This document shows positions 56,732-64,000 of a stretch of DNA of 64,000 bases, piece after piece; position 1 is the stretch's first letter, and every line of letters starts with the position of its first letter. Under the pieces are notes generated by a model. The model did no database searches, was not told the origin of the DNA, and was given only the letters and a program-made list of their open reading frames with translations. The position numbers were made by a program, and so were the translations under genes. Source of the DNA: Pseudoalteromonas rubra (GTDB lineage: Bacteria > Pseudomonadota > Gammaproteobacteria > Enterobacterales > Alteromonadaceae); assembly GCF_000967655.1 (NCBI RefSeq), contig NZ_JXYA01000010.1, positions 62,001 to 126,000 on the forward strand. Direction: 5' to 3'.

Positions 56732-56911
56732 ATGATTAATCATGTTTTTGATATCGAAACAAACCAAGACACTCTTGATCTTTTCGCTGAAGAACTCCCA
56801 GAGCAGGTTCAACTACTTTCTGATTGTATGAGTTCAGCGAGTTCTGCTAGCTGCTGTACTTGTACTGGTTCATTCGGCAGTATGGGTAGTGTTGTAAGTA
56901 CTGGTGGTTAA
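56732..56911 (+). CDS. Ribosomally made peptide precursor (RiPP/microcin-like)
   Basis: 59 residues, with AAGGA eight bases before the ATG. The first 31 residues are acidic and helical (DTLDLFAEELPEQVQLLSD), like leader peptides. The remainder is a core rich in Cys, Ser, Thr and Gly: CMSSASSASCCTCTGSFGSM, then GSVVSTGG. The CCTCT stretch is reminiscent of thiazole-peptide precursors, but no YcaO or lanthionine enzyme lies nearby. The C-terminal Gly-Gly equals that of the sulfur carrier encoded next, so the E1 enzyme of the cluster could act on either. A hairpin with T-run follows the stop, the usual way to express the precursor more strongly than its enzymes. Confidence 0.78.
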   Translation: MINHVFDIETNQDTLDLFAEELPEQVQLLSDCMSSASSASCCTCTGSFGSMGSVVSTGG

Positions 56912-56936
56912 TCGACTGCATCTGCCCTAACAAATT

Positions 56937-56970
56937 AAAATTGAGTGGTCTTAAAGACCATTCAATTTTT
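56937..56970 (+). terminator. Terminator/attenuator between precursor and enzyme genes
   Basis: A 15-bp stem with one G-U pair (AAAATTGAGTGGTCT with AGACCATTCAATTTT), a 3-base loop and a T-run. The next ribosome-binding site GAGGA begins at the following base, so enzyme expression depends on read-through. Confidence 0.85.
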
Positions 56971-56980
56971 GAGGAATTTT

Positions 56981-57271
56981 ATGGAAAGCAAAAAAAAAAT
57001 CACAGTAAAAATACCGAGCAACTTCATTAAATTGAACAATGGCTTAAACGAATTAACCACAGGCGAGCCTGGGAGTTTAAATGAAGTATTAAATAAAACA
57101 GTTTTAACAAACCCCAAATTAAATGACGCAATAAAATCTGAAGACAACACTTTCAGACCTTATATATCGTTCAGTATAAATGGTGTAAACTCCCGTCAGC
57201 TAGATGGAATGGAAACTAAGATTAAGCAAGGTGATATTGTCATGATTTTGTCGCCAATCGCCGGGGGTTAG
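56981..57271 (+). CDS. MoaD/ThiS-like sulfur-carrier protein
   Basis: 96 residues from the ATG at 56981, with GAGGA five bases upstream. A ubiquitin-like fold is suggested by the first strand (KKITVKIPSNFIKL), the central FRPYISFSINGVNSRQLDGM and the end TKIKQGDIVMILSPIAGG. The C-terminal Gly-Gly is the site of adenylation and thiocarboxylate formation in this family. It is followed 21 bases later by the matching E1 enzyme. In pathways such as thioquinolobactin or cysteine made by CysO, such carriers supply sulfur to small molecules or peptides. Confidence 0.88.
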   Translation: MESKKKITVKIPSNFIKLNNGLNELTTGEPGSLNEVLNKTVLTNPKLNDAIKSEDNTFRPYISFSINGVNSRQLDGMETKIKQGDIVMILSPIAGG

Positions 57272-57292
57272 GGTTAGCAATTAGGAACTTTT

Positions 57293-58432
57293 ATGTCAGT
57301 AAACATCGATGATGACGAACTAAAAAGATACGCACGGCAGTTACGCCTACCCGATATGAGCATTGTAGCTCAAACTCGTTTAAAAAAAGCGAGAGTATTG
57401 ATTGTTGGCGCAGGCGGCCTAGGCAACCCTGTGGCGATTAGTCTTGCAGCAGCTGGTACGGGTAATATTGGTATCGTGGATGATGATACAGTTGAAATTT
57501 CGAACCTACACCGACAAACCGCATTTACAGACAACGATATAGGACGCTCAAAATCACAAGCTCTATGCGAATATATACGTAAAGTTAACCCTTACGTCAA
57601 TGCAACTCCATATGATGAGAAACTAACCATACTCAACGCAAGACGGCTGTTTTCGCAGTATGAAATTATCATTGATGCATGTGACAATTTTGAGACTCGT
57701 TACCTGATAAATGACACATGTGTTTTGCTCAAAAAGCCCAATGTTAGTGCTGCCATCTTTAATCATGAGGGTCAGCTATCAAATTACGTATTAAACGGAG
57801 GTCCTTGCCTTCGCTGCTTGTTTCCAGAGCCTCCTCCTGCGGAACTTGCGCCCAACTGCGCTGAAGCTGGTGTGCTAAACACGTTATCAAATACATTTGG
57901 TGCATTGCAGGCAAATGAAGCCATCAAGCTCATAACAGCGTCTCAAAAGCCGCTCAATGGCGAACTTGTTCACTTTAACTTGAGTAATTTTGAATTTAAT
58001 AAGCTCTCATTTGCAAGAGATCCACACTGCAAAATATGTAACCAAAATCAGTCAATACGACAGAAAGTTAGCCTGTACCTCTCATTACATCAAATTGACC
58101 AGGATGATCAGTCACCAGCGCATGTTTGGACCTATCAAACTTTACGCAATAAATTTGCTAATGATGAACCATTTACGGTAGTCGATATTCGGGAAGAAAA
58201 TGAATTGGGTGATGTTGAATTTCAAGCTGACTACCATATTCCATATTCAGAGCTAAGCCTTAGCAATCGCTCTTTCAAAAAAATAAAAACACCCGTTGTT
58301 TTTTGTTGTCTGTTTGGAAAAAACAGCCTTTTCGCTGCAATGAAAATGAATACATTAGATAGTCAAAAATACTATAGCCTAAAAGGCGGCATTTTGAACC
58401 TCACAGAAAAAGATCGTTGGGACAAAATATGA
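57293..58432 (+). CDS. ThiF/MoeB-family E1-like adenylating enzyme fused to rhodanese domain
   Basis: 379 residues. The adenylating domain has VGAGGLGNPVAISLAAAGTG (nucleotide loop), VDDDTVEISNLHRQTAF with the conserved Asp and Arg, IIDACDNFETRYLIND, and AGVLNTLSNTFGALQANEAIKL. Two CxxC pairs (CLRC, CKIC) should bind structural zinc. The last 100 residues are a rhodanese domain with active loop CCLFGKNS, the second cysteine being the likely persulfide carrier. This is the MoeB/QbsC-type design that converts the carrier's Gly-Gly to a thiocarboxylate. AGGA precedes the ATG. Its TGA overlaps the next ATG. Confidence 0.92.
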   Translation: MSVNIDDDELKRYARQLRLPDMSIVAQTRLKKARVLIVGAGGLGNPVAISLAAAGTGNIGIVDDDTVEISNLHRQTAFTDNDIGRSKSQALCEYIRKVNPYVNATPYDEKLTILNARRLFSQYEIIIDACDNFETRYLINDTCVLLKKPNVSAAIFNHEGQLSNYVLNGGPCLRCLFPEPPPAELAPNCAEAGVLNTLSNTFGALQANEAIKLITASQKPLNGELVHFNLSNFEFNKLSFARDPHCKICNQNQSIRQKVSLYLSLHQIDQDDQSPAHVWTYQTLRNKFANDEPFTVVDIREENELGDVEFQADYHIPYSELSLSNRSFKKIKTPVVFCCLFGKNSLFAAMKMNTLDSQKYYSLKGGILNLTEKDRWDKI

Positions 58433-59367
58433 ACTGCGTATCAACTGTAGAATCACTTAGCCGCTATGATTTCGTAACCAAATATAAAAACAATCAACCG
58501 GTGTTAGTTAAAGGTGGCGCAATTAACTTTCCAGCTGTGGCCAAGTGGGATTCATTGTATTTGAAGTCTAAGTATGGCCATGCTCAGGTATTGCCCAACA
58601 GATACTTGAATTGCCCAAACGACTACGACAAAACAAAACCAGAAAGCTTGTCATTGCGAGAGTTTCTAGACTTGCTTGATAATAAAACAAAAAATTACAA
58701 TTGCTATATGTTTAATCGCGCAGAGTCTGGGAATTTTTGGTCAAACAAGCACAAGGTTGGAGCAATTGTTAATCCCCAGCTAACCAGACTTAAAGAGGAT
58801 TTCCCCCATTTTGATTTCCTATATGAAGACGACTATATCTATCAGCAAATCATTATTGGTAGCCACCTCAACGCCACAAAACTACATTATGACTGGGGAG
58901 GCGAAGGGAAAGTATTGACTCAAATAAGAGGAAGTAAAACCATCTATTTAGTTTCACCAAAATACTCAAATTTGGTGCCTTTACCGCCTATCACAGACTC
59001 AACCAACCTTTCTGCAGCCAATATACCTGTATCGCAGTTGCAAACTGAGCATCCGAATATTGAAATATATAAAGTTGTCTTGGAAGCAGGTGATTTCATT
59101 TATTGGCCAGCTTTTTGGTTTCATGAGATTCAAAACATTGGTGATTTAAACATTGCAGTTGCTACGCCTGTAGACGAAATTAAGTATAGCGCTCTATTGA
59201 AAAGGCAAATTCTTTCAGCTATCTACAATAGATTTGAACAAGACACTGAGTTGAGCATTAAGCGCAGCAAGCTAAATGAATCATTTAACTCTATTGAGCG
59301 AAGTACCCTTTCGCAAAGCAATTTGCAAAATCTATGGGACTGGAATCAAGCACTCCCCCCGCGATAG
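58429..59367 (+). CDS. JmjC/cupin_8-type Fe(II)/2-oxoglutarate oxygenase-like protein
   Basis: 312 residues, starting at the ATG that overlaps the previous stop (ATGA). The cupin-type core has LHYDWGGEGKVLTQIRGSKTIYLVSP, with HYD giving the His-x-Asp iron ligands, and FIYWPAFWFHEIQNIG, with the distal His. The N-terminal part (NNQPVLVKGGAINFPA) is typical of the cupin_8/PASS1 group. Expected chemistry is hydroxylation or desaturation of an amino acid side chain in a peptide; here the precursor is the natural candidate. It lacks any signal peptide. Confidence 0.82.
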   Translation: MNCVSTVESLSRYDFVTKYKNNQPVLVKGGAINFPAVAKWDSLYLKSKYGHAQVLPNRYLNCPNDYDKTKPESLSLREFLDLLDNKTKNYNCYMFNRAESGNFWSNKHKVGAIVNPQLTRLKEDFPHFDFLYEDDYIYQQIIIGSHLNATKLHYDWGGEGKVLTQIRGSKTIYLVSPKYSNLVPLPPITDSTNLSAANIPVSQLQTEHPNIEIYKVVLEAGDFIYWPAFWFHEIQNIGDLNIAVATPVDEIKYSALLKRQILSAIYNRFEQDTELSIKRSKLNESFNSIERSTLSQSNLQNLWDWNQALPPR

Positions 59368-59374
59368 GTTGATT

Positions 59375-61027
59375 ATGAAGCAGCAATATAGACTTAGCCT
59401 AACAGAAAACTTTGTTCCTTTTTACGCTTTTAAGATCAAGAATACCTCTTGTCTGTGGCATAGTGCAAAGATACCACTCTCGCTCAAAGATGGGCAAAGT
59501 GAATGGTCTGAGAACACAATTACACAACACTTTTCATACGCCATCCCCAGCCCCAAGGTTCTGAAGGCCTCCTATTTTGATCTGACGTGCAGCCAAACCC
59601 TACTTGCAGAGCGGTATGGCGGCCGCGGTGTTTCATCCAATGGAGGTGGTGGACGTTGTGGGAACCTAATGGGCCTTCAAGTAAAAGGAACTGGCAGAAA
59701 TCTACTAGTCGGTATCAGTAGCGATTTTTCTCATGCCCATGGAGGGTTGCTCTTAAGTGAAGCTGTTGAAGAACTTATTTATAGTAATTTTCTTAAACAA
59801 ATTATGCCTAAGGGTGTTGCCGCTGTGCATGCTGTGATCAGTACGCCTATCTTAATCTCCGAAAATGAACACACGGCACAGCTAGCTCAAGCAGCCTTAC
59901 TGGTGAGAGAACCAATTGCCAGGCTTGGGCACTTTATGGCAGCTCAAGACTTTGCCATGAGTGAGCCTGCAAAGCGCACCTTAACCACTGAAAGAATCAG
60001 ACTTGCCAGGATATACGGTCAATTTAAAAATACAGACTCTCAGCATCAAGCGATACATCAACTACTTGAAACAGTGATTAAAAACAACTGCCAACAGTTC
60101 GCCTTTGCAAAGATAATGCAAATAGCACATGGTTCGAGTACACCTTCCAATATCGGCCTCGATGGCCGCTGGCTTGACTTGTCAACCGCCAGCTTCGTAC
60201 CTTTAAATGCAGATCATCAGTTATGCCCGTATCAATTGCCATTTTCACAAGAACACCTTGTCATTTCTGAAGCTGTTAAAGACATCGTTTATCACATCAA
60301 TAAATTTATCGACCCACATTTTTCAGGTGAACCCTATTTAACTGCAATAGAAGTTCATATGAGCCACTTTTTACACTTCTACACCAAAAAAGCGTTTGGA
60401 CTTCCCACTGTTCACCTAAAAAACCCATCAATCTCAAAAAGTGAGCAGTTTCTGACCATATGGCTCATGCAAAGAATTGCCCGTGCAGACAAGTTGATTT
60501 TCGCCAACCCTTTAAACACTCATGAAGTCCATAAACAACTTGATGAATTATGTGATGCCTATTTTGGCGATAGTGACTTGGCAGCACATTTCCATCAAGT
60601 GAGTGTCGCAACTTATCAATCCAAATATCAGCAACACATTTCTTATAAGGCGTTTCTGACGTGGTCATTTATAAAAGGATTTAGGTACTTGTATTTAGCA
60701 ACCATATTTTTTAGAGGTGCTGTAAAATTTACTATCAACCGAACCTTAGACTTTACAAGCGTTATCGAAGAGTATTTATCTGTTTCACAATGGGCATTTA
60801 GCGAAACGAACAATGGCAAGGTAATTATTATCAAAACTTACGAACTGGAAATAATATACGATATTCGCAGCCAACGCTATTCAATGCAATCTCAAGGAGT
60901 AGACAGGGCAAGCAGCGATTCATTGAGTGACCTTCCTATTTTAGAACAATCACTCAAGTTATCAGCGATAGGTTTTGACTTAGCCGATTACTACAAAACG
61001 CTTTGCCAAAAATTGGAGTTATTGTGA
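59375..61027 (+). CDS. SelO-like (kinase-fold AMPylase superfamily) protein, possible peptide-tailoring enzyme
   Basis: 550 residues from the ATG at 59375; the frame is open upstream into the previous gene but that part is a shadow. Residues 80-300 follow the SelO/YdiU pattern: RYGGRGVSSNGGGGRCGNLMGLQVKGTG corresponds to the glycine loop and the LKGSG strand, LLSEAVEELIY to the SEAMHAL helix, LLVREPIARLGHFM to a conserved strand-turn, and IAHGSSTPSNIGLDGRWLDLSTASF to HGxxNTDN plus the metal-binding DYGP. The middle N of SSTPSN replaces the usual NTDN order. I think class IIb microcin MchC/MceJ proteins are comparable, but I am not certain. A YcaO domain is not present. Confidence 0.6.
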   Translation: MKQQYRLSLTENFVPFYAFKIKNTSCLWHSAKIPLSLKDGQSEWSENTITQHFSYAIPSPKVLKASYFDLTCSQTLLAERYGGRGVSSNGGGGRCGNLMGLQVKGTGRNLLVGISSDFSHAHGGLLLSEAVEELIYSNFLKQIMPKGVAAVHAVISTPILISENEHTAQLAQAALLVREPIARLGHFMAAQDFAMSEPAKRTLTTERIRLARIYGQFKNTDSQHQAIHQLLETVIKNNCQQFAFAKIMQIAHGSSTPSNIGLDGRWLDLSTASFVPLNADHQLCPYQLPFSQEHLVISEAVKDIVYHINKFIDPHFSGEPYLTAIEVHMSHFLHFYTKKAFGLPTVHLKNPSISKSEQFLTIWLMQRIARADKLIFANPLNTHEVHKQLDELCDAYFGDSDLAAHFHQVSVATYQSKYQQHISYKAFLTWSFIKGFRYLYLATIFFRGAVKFTINRTLDFTSVIEEYLSVSQWAFSETNNGKVIIIKTYELEIIYDIRSQRYSMQSQGVDRASSDSLSDLPILEQSLKLSAIGFDLADYYKTLCQKLELL

Positions 61028-61425
61028 ACGAACAACTTTTCAAGGATATCGGTATTCTTACATTTCTTGCGACTCAAGTTCGAAATAGCTTGAATCAAAC
61101 GCTAATGAATAACATATGTACTGCTGCAAAGACTCAACAGTTTCATTTAATCAAGAATGACTATGGTGAAGCTGTTGGCTACGTTCTCTTTGCCCATATA
61201 GACTATGAAACACTGCAGTTGCTTCAATTGAATGGGCCATATCCATTACAGCCGTATGAATGGCGTGAAGGATACATAACTTGGATAGTCGATGTATGCA
61301 TATTACCCCAATGGAGGAAAAGTTGCTGGCCAGGATTACGTCAACTGCTTAAAGGCGTAAACAAGTATGCTTACGTCAAGAAAGGGGTCGGTTCAGTAGT
61401 GCTCAAGAAAACTAAGAAACGTTAA
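61024..61425 (+). CDS. HlyC-like (RTX toxin-activating) acyltransferase family protein
   Basis: 133 residues from a GTG overlapping the previous stop (GTGA). FHLIKNDYGEAVGYVLFAHIDYETL corresponds to the RDNYPVAYCSWANLSLE region of HlyC, and EWREGYITWIVDVCILPQWRKSCWPGLRQLL to its WFIDWIAPFG region. HlyC itself transfers a fatty acyl group from ACP to lysine. In class IIb microcin clusters a HlyC relative (MceI/MchD) works with a second protein to attach a siderophore to the peptide. Here it follows the SelO-like gene, a matching pair. The expected catalytic His is not obvious in the N-terminal part. Convergent with the glycosyltransferase gene 5 bases away. Confidence 0.7.
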   Translation: MNEQLFKDIGILTFLATQVRNSLNQTLMNNICTAAKTQQFHLIKNDYGEAVGYVLFAHIDYETLQLLQLNGPYPLQPYEWREGYITWIVDVCILPQWRKSCWPGLRQLLKGVNKYAYVKKGVGSVVLKKTKKR

Positions 61426-61430
61426 CTGAC

Positions 61431-62354
61431 CTAAACTAGTTCCGACACACTTCGTGACTCAAACCGCTTGGTTTGCAATGCAATTATGTCACGCCAACCA
61501 GCGTGTTGAAGCATTTGATATCTATCTTGAGGATGTTTACTACAAATATACTCAATGTTCTTGATAGCCGTTGCTCTTTTTTGTGCTGGTTCCTTAGGGT
61601 GAGGAAGGTGGATGGCAAGTTGTTTCGTCAAATAGTGAAATTTGCAACCCGCTTTCGCCAATCGAATACCGAGCTCTACATCCTCTCCTCCCCAGGAATT
61701 AAACCACGGATCAAACCCATTAATTTTTTGTAACCTCGTCTTTTTACATGAGATGTGACCAGACCAACACAGTACCCATGGATCGACGATATCCACCCCA
61801 GATTCTGTAAACTCACTAACCACCGTATAACGACAATCATAAAGCGCTTTAATATGAAACAAAGCATCAAACAGACTGGTTGTGTCTTTGTGTGTATCGA
61901 ACACTTGTTGTAACAGCGCAAAATTAGCATCGCAAAACTCATTTACACCATAGGATAGACCCAGTACAACCAATTCATCCCCACCACCTTTGTGAAGCTC
62001 TATATGCTGCTTAAGTAAGTCATCATGCGCCCACATACCTGCATCCAAACACAACACCACAGAGCCTGTAGCATGTGTAATACCCATATTTCTGGCTTTA
62101 GCAACTCTGTATCCCAAATCATCTTGATAAAAATATGACAAGTTCAGGCGTTCGCTGAATGAAGAAATACATTGTTCGGTGCTATCTTTGGAACCATCAT
62201 CAACGACGATCACTTCAAAGTCATACTTTTCCAGGCTCTGCTGAGTTAACGATTGCAAAGTCTGCTCGAGTAGAGGCCAACAATTGTATGTTGGGATCAC
62301 AACAGAGATGCTAGGCATCACTTGTCGCTTCACTAACCGGCGGTTTCTATACAT
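61431..62354 (-). CDS. Family 2 glycosyltransferase
   Basis: 307 residues. The GT-A start is SISVVIPTYNCWPLLEQTL and VIVVDDGSKDSTEQ; the metal-binding region is VLCLDAG instead of a strict DxD; the acceptor region FDPWFNSWGGEDVELGIRLAKAGC is of the GT27/GT7 C-terminal type with the ED base. GGGAG precedes the ATG. In RiPP clusters such enzymes can add sugars to Cys or Ser of the peptide. A role in the cluster is an inference from position. Confidence 0.9.
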   Translation of the reverse strand: MYRNRRLVKRQVMPSISVVIPTYNCWPLLEQTLQSLTQQSLEKYDFEVIVVDDGSKDSTEQCISSFSERLNLSYFYQDDLGYRVAKARNMGITHATGSVVLCLDAGMWAHDDLLKQHIELHKGGGDELVVLGLSYGVNEFCDANFALLQQVFDTHKDTTSLFDALFHIKALYDCRYTVVSEFTESGVDIVDPWVLCWSGHISCKKTRLQKINGFDPWFNSWGGEDVELGIRLAKAGCKFHYLTKQLAIHLPHPKEPAQKRATAIKNIEYICSKHPQDRYQMLQHAGWRDIIALQTKRFESRSVSELV

Positions 62355-62388
62355 TAATATCTCCCTAAATCAAAAAGTTGGTCTAGGC

Positions 62389-62772
62389 TCAATGTGCACC
62401 TTCAAAAACTTTGGAAATACTCTCACTGCACTTTACCGTGATATCAAACTTACACGGCTGCGCATGTAAATTTGGTTCGAAGCTGCTATAAACAGGCAAG
62501 CCAGTATCAATATCCTGACCAAGCTTTTTGAAAATAAGTTGCCATACTCCTTTTTCCTGCCAACGCTTATACCTTTTGTGGATTGACTTGTAGTTACCAA
62601 CTTCAGGGGGGAGCTTACTCCATTTCGCATTATTTTTTTTTACCCACAAAACGGCTTCTACGAAGCCTCTATTGCTTTTTGCAGTGCGCCCAGGATCTGA
62701 CTCTTTACCTGGCAATAAATCACGGATTGACAGCCATTCTTGTTCAGATAGTTTCACGTTCACTTTATTCAT
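62389..62772 (-). CDS. Solo IS5/IS4-type transposase DNA-binding-like domain (DUF4096-like)
   Basis: 127 residues from the ATG at 62772, following AGG. LSEQEWLSIRDLLPGKESDPGRT, NRGFVEAVLWVKKNNAKWSKLPPEVG and SIHKRYKRWQEKGVWQLIFKKL are the N-terminal helix-turn-helix region of IS5-family transposases. The DDE catalytic domain is absent; 40 unrelated residues complete the protein. Possibly a domesticated DNA-binding regulator of the cluster, or an IS remnant. It lies 16 bases after the glycine-zipper peptide gene on the same strand. Confidence 0.72.
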   Translation of the reverse strand: MNKVNVKLSEQEWLSIRDLLPGKESDPGRTAKSNRGFVEAVLWVKKNNAKWSKLPPEVGNYKSIHKRYKRWQEKGVWQLIFKKLGQDIDTGLPVYSSFEPNLHAQPCKFDITVKCSESISKVFEGAH

Positions 62773-62788
62773 AGAAAACCTACTTTTA

Positions 62789-62947
62789 TTATCGCATTGC
62801 AATACCTAAAGCGACCCCAACGCCAACACCAACGCCTGTTGCCACTCCAAATTGACCCGTTGCAGCATACAGGGAAGCACCAATGGCAATCCCAATTGCA
62901 AAACCTGCAGTAGAAAAACCTGATTTTTTCTTATCATTTGTAGACAT
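62789..62947 (-). CDS. Glycine-zipper membrane peptide (52 aa)
   Basis: 52 residues, with GGAG eight bases before the ATG. A short basic start (MSTNDKKKSG) is followed by two Gly/Ala/Val helices with GxxxG spacing (FAIGIAIGASLYAA and GVATGVGVGVGVALGIA). Such peptides can form helical hairpins in membranes; a bacteriocin or an export accessory are both possible. It follows the HlyD-type gene by 16 bases. Too short and simple to assign. Confidence 0.65.
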   Translation of the reverse strand: MSTNDKKKSGFSTAGFAIGIAIGASLYAATGQFGVATGVGVGVGVALGIAMR

Positions 62948-62963
62948 ATCTATAGCTCCTTAG

Positions 62964-64000
62964 TTACCTCTTTTCACTTTCTTTCAAAAACTCTACGTCA
63001 ATACGCATTCCAGGCATAAACAACATTTCCTGATCTGAATACAACTTTAGTCTTACTGCAATAGCACCAATATTCCGGTCCACAATAGGATTAATATTGA
63101 GTACTTCACCGCGGTACTCACGACCTTCATGAGCCTGTATTTTAAATCGAATGGACTGCCCGGCATGCACTTTGTGCAAATCTCGTTCATTTATATTCAC
63201 CACCCCTTCTATAGATTTGAGGTCAACTAAGGTGCAGATCCCTGTTCTTGTAAATCCACCACCTCCGGAAATAGGTGAAACGACTTCTCCAATGTTTGCA
63301 TTAATTTGAGATACAGTGCCCGTGAAGGGAGCGTAGATTTTAGTGCTGTTCAATCTCTGTCGCTCGACTTCAAGAGATAACCTTGCAACCTCTATTTCTT
63401 CTGAAAGATTGTGATACTGAGCATCAATCGTCGCGAAGTTATAACGAGCAAGCGCAACATCTCCTTGACTCGCGTTTTTATTAATCAACAATGCTTCCAA
63501 CCTATCCAGTTTGTATTTCGCTTCCTCTCTTTGCACTGAAATAGTTTTTAATCTGGACTTTGCCAAGGCTATGTTCTGCTCAGAAACACCATATTGAGCA
63601 TGCATAATTCGAGCATCGAGTTGCGCTATTAGGTCTCCCTTTTCAACTAGATCTCCCTCGGACACATAAAGTTGAGTTAAGCGTCCAGTAATATCGGAAG
63701 ACAAGGTAGCAATATATTTGGCTTCTACAAAACCCGACGCCTGAAGCACAGAATCCGTATACACACCGGAAGTTGTTGAATTTAAACTCTGCGCTTGATT
63801 GACCAAAGTTTTTTCACCTGCTGGTGTTTGAACACTGTTCAGTTGTGTGTTTTCTTTGCCCGTCTCGTACTCTTCACCACTAAGTAATAAGTAGCTTCCG
63901 GCCCCAACTGTCAGCGCTATACATGCTCCCCAAACAAATCGATTTGCACTTTTTGGCTTTGTCTCAATGTCCGTATTCGATAAAATGTCATCTAAAAGCC
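62964..64000 (-). CDS. HlyD/MacA-type periplasmic adaptor of an export system (5' end beyond window)
   Basis: At least 345 residues; the frame remains open to the right edge, and the N-terminal sequence includes a single membrane helix (FVWGACIALTVGAGSYLLL). Biotinyl-lipoyl-like half-motifs (GRLTQLYVSEGDLVEKGDLIAQLD and IYAPFTGTVSQINANIGEVV) flank a 60-residue coiled coil; the end is a beta-barrel and membrane-proximal part. A TTG at 63806 is not the true start. The protein should link an inner-membrane ABC or RND transporter to TolC, presumably exporting the cluster product. The transporter may lie beyond 64000. Confidence 0.88.
   Translation of the reverse strand, partial: LLDDILSNTDIETKPKSANRFVWGACIALTVGAGSYLLLSGEEYETGKENTQLNSVQTPAGEKTLVNQAQSLNSTTSGVYTDSVLQASGFVEAKYIATLSSDITGRLTQLYVSEGDLVEKGDLIAQLDARIMHAQYGVSEQNIALAKSRLKTISVQREEAKYKLDRLEALLINKNASQGDVALARYNFATIDAQYHNLSEEIEVARLSLEVERQRLNSTKIYAPFTGTVSQINANIGEVVSPISGGGGFTRTGICTLVDLKSIEGVVNINERDLHKVHAGQSIRFKIQAHEGREYRGEVLNINPIVDRNIGAIAVRLKLYSDQEMLFMPGMRIDVEFLKESEKR

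Noticed and set aside
59375..61027. YcaO cyclodehydratase for thiazole formation, suggested by the CCTC core
   Set aside because: The protein lacks YcaO ATP-binding blocks and follows the SelO pattern instead.

Overview
The window looks like chromosomal DNA of a marine gammaproteobacterium of the Alteromonadales, most like Pseudoalteromonas. This is an inference from gene style: two large TonB-dependent receptors, many exported proteases, a ybbP-ybbA/tesA locus, Vibrio-type (VCR-like) integron attC sites, and many sensory and c-di-GMP proteins. No rRNA is present and there is one tRNA, tRNA-Ala(GGC), so species cannot be fixed.

Layout. 0.2-5.4 kb: a TonB-dependent receptor, a divergent AraC-type regulator and a class D beta-lactamase-like protein. 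5.4-9.2 kb: ybbP-ybbA with divergent tesA; the ybbA and tesA start codons overlap. 9.2-22.9 kb: a block of exported proteins, all on the + strand. It has two tandemly duplicated M4 (thermolysin-type) metalloproteases, the first cut short by the duplication; a protein ending in a Hint (hedgehog/intein-type) self-processing domain; three related proteins with a MACPF-like motif; and a GEVED-domain protein. Strong hairpins lie in several junctions. 23-28.3 kb: a second TonB receptor, a tectonin-like propeller protein, and a metzincin protease whose presumed membrane chaperone gene carries an in-frame TAA. 28.4-31.5 kb: part of an integron cassette array (minus strand, attC sites, no integrase in view), with an IS110/IS1111-family element inserted in one attC; the transposase has a nonsense codon. 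31.8-40.3 kb: paired small exported paralogues, a CadC-like membrane regulator divergent from an exported serine hydrolase, a 0.2 kb direct repeat on both sides of these two, and several hypothetical genes. 40.7-53.1 kb: a 94-bp tandem repeat, a two-component system, an exported DJ-1/PfpI protein, a GGDEF-EAL protein overlapping a dihaem peroxidase, a hybrid histidine kinase and a cupin. 53.2-55.0 kb: tRNA-Ala, an FMN reductase and a divergent LysR regulator.

55.4-64.0 kb is AT-rich and ends in what looks like a peptide natural-product (RiPP or microcin-like) cluster. A 59-residue precursor with a Cys/Ser/Thr-rich core ending in Gly-Gly is followed by an attenuator hairpin. Next come a MoaD/ThiS-like sulfur carrier also ending in Gly-Gly, a ThiF/MoeB-like E1 enzyme with a rhodanese domain, a JmjC/cupin-type oxygenase, a SelO-like kinase-fold protein and a HlyC-like acyltransferase, most of them overlapping. 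Convergent to these are a family 2 glycosyltransferase, a solo transposase-derived DNA-binding-like domain, a glycine-zipper peptide and an HlyD-type export adaptor that runs off the right edge. I know of no described pathway with this combination; together with the Hint/MACPF/M4 block it is the best candidate for an undescribed system.
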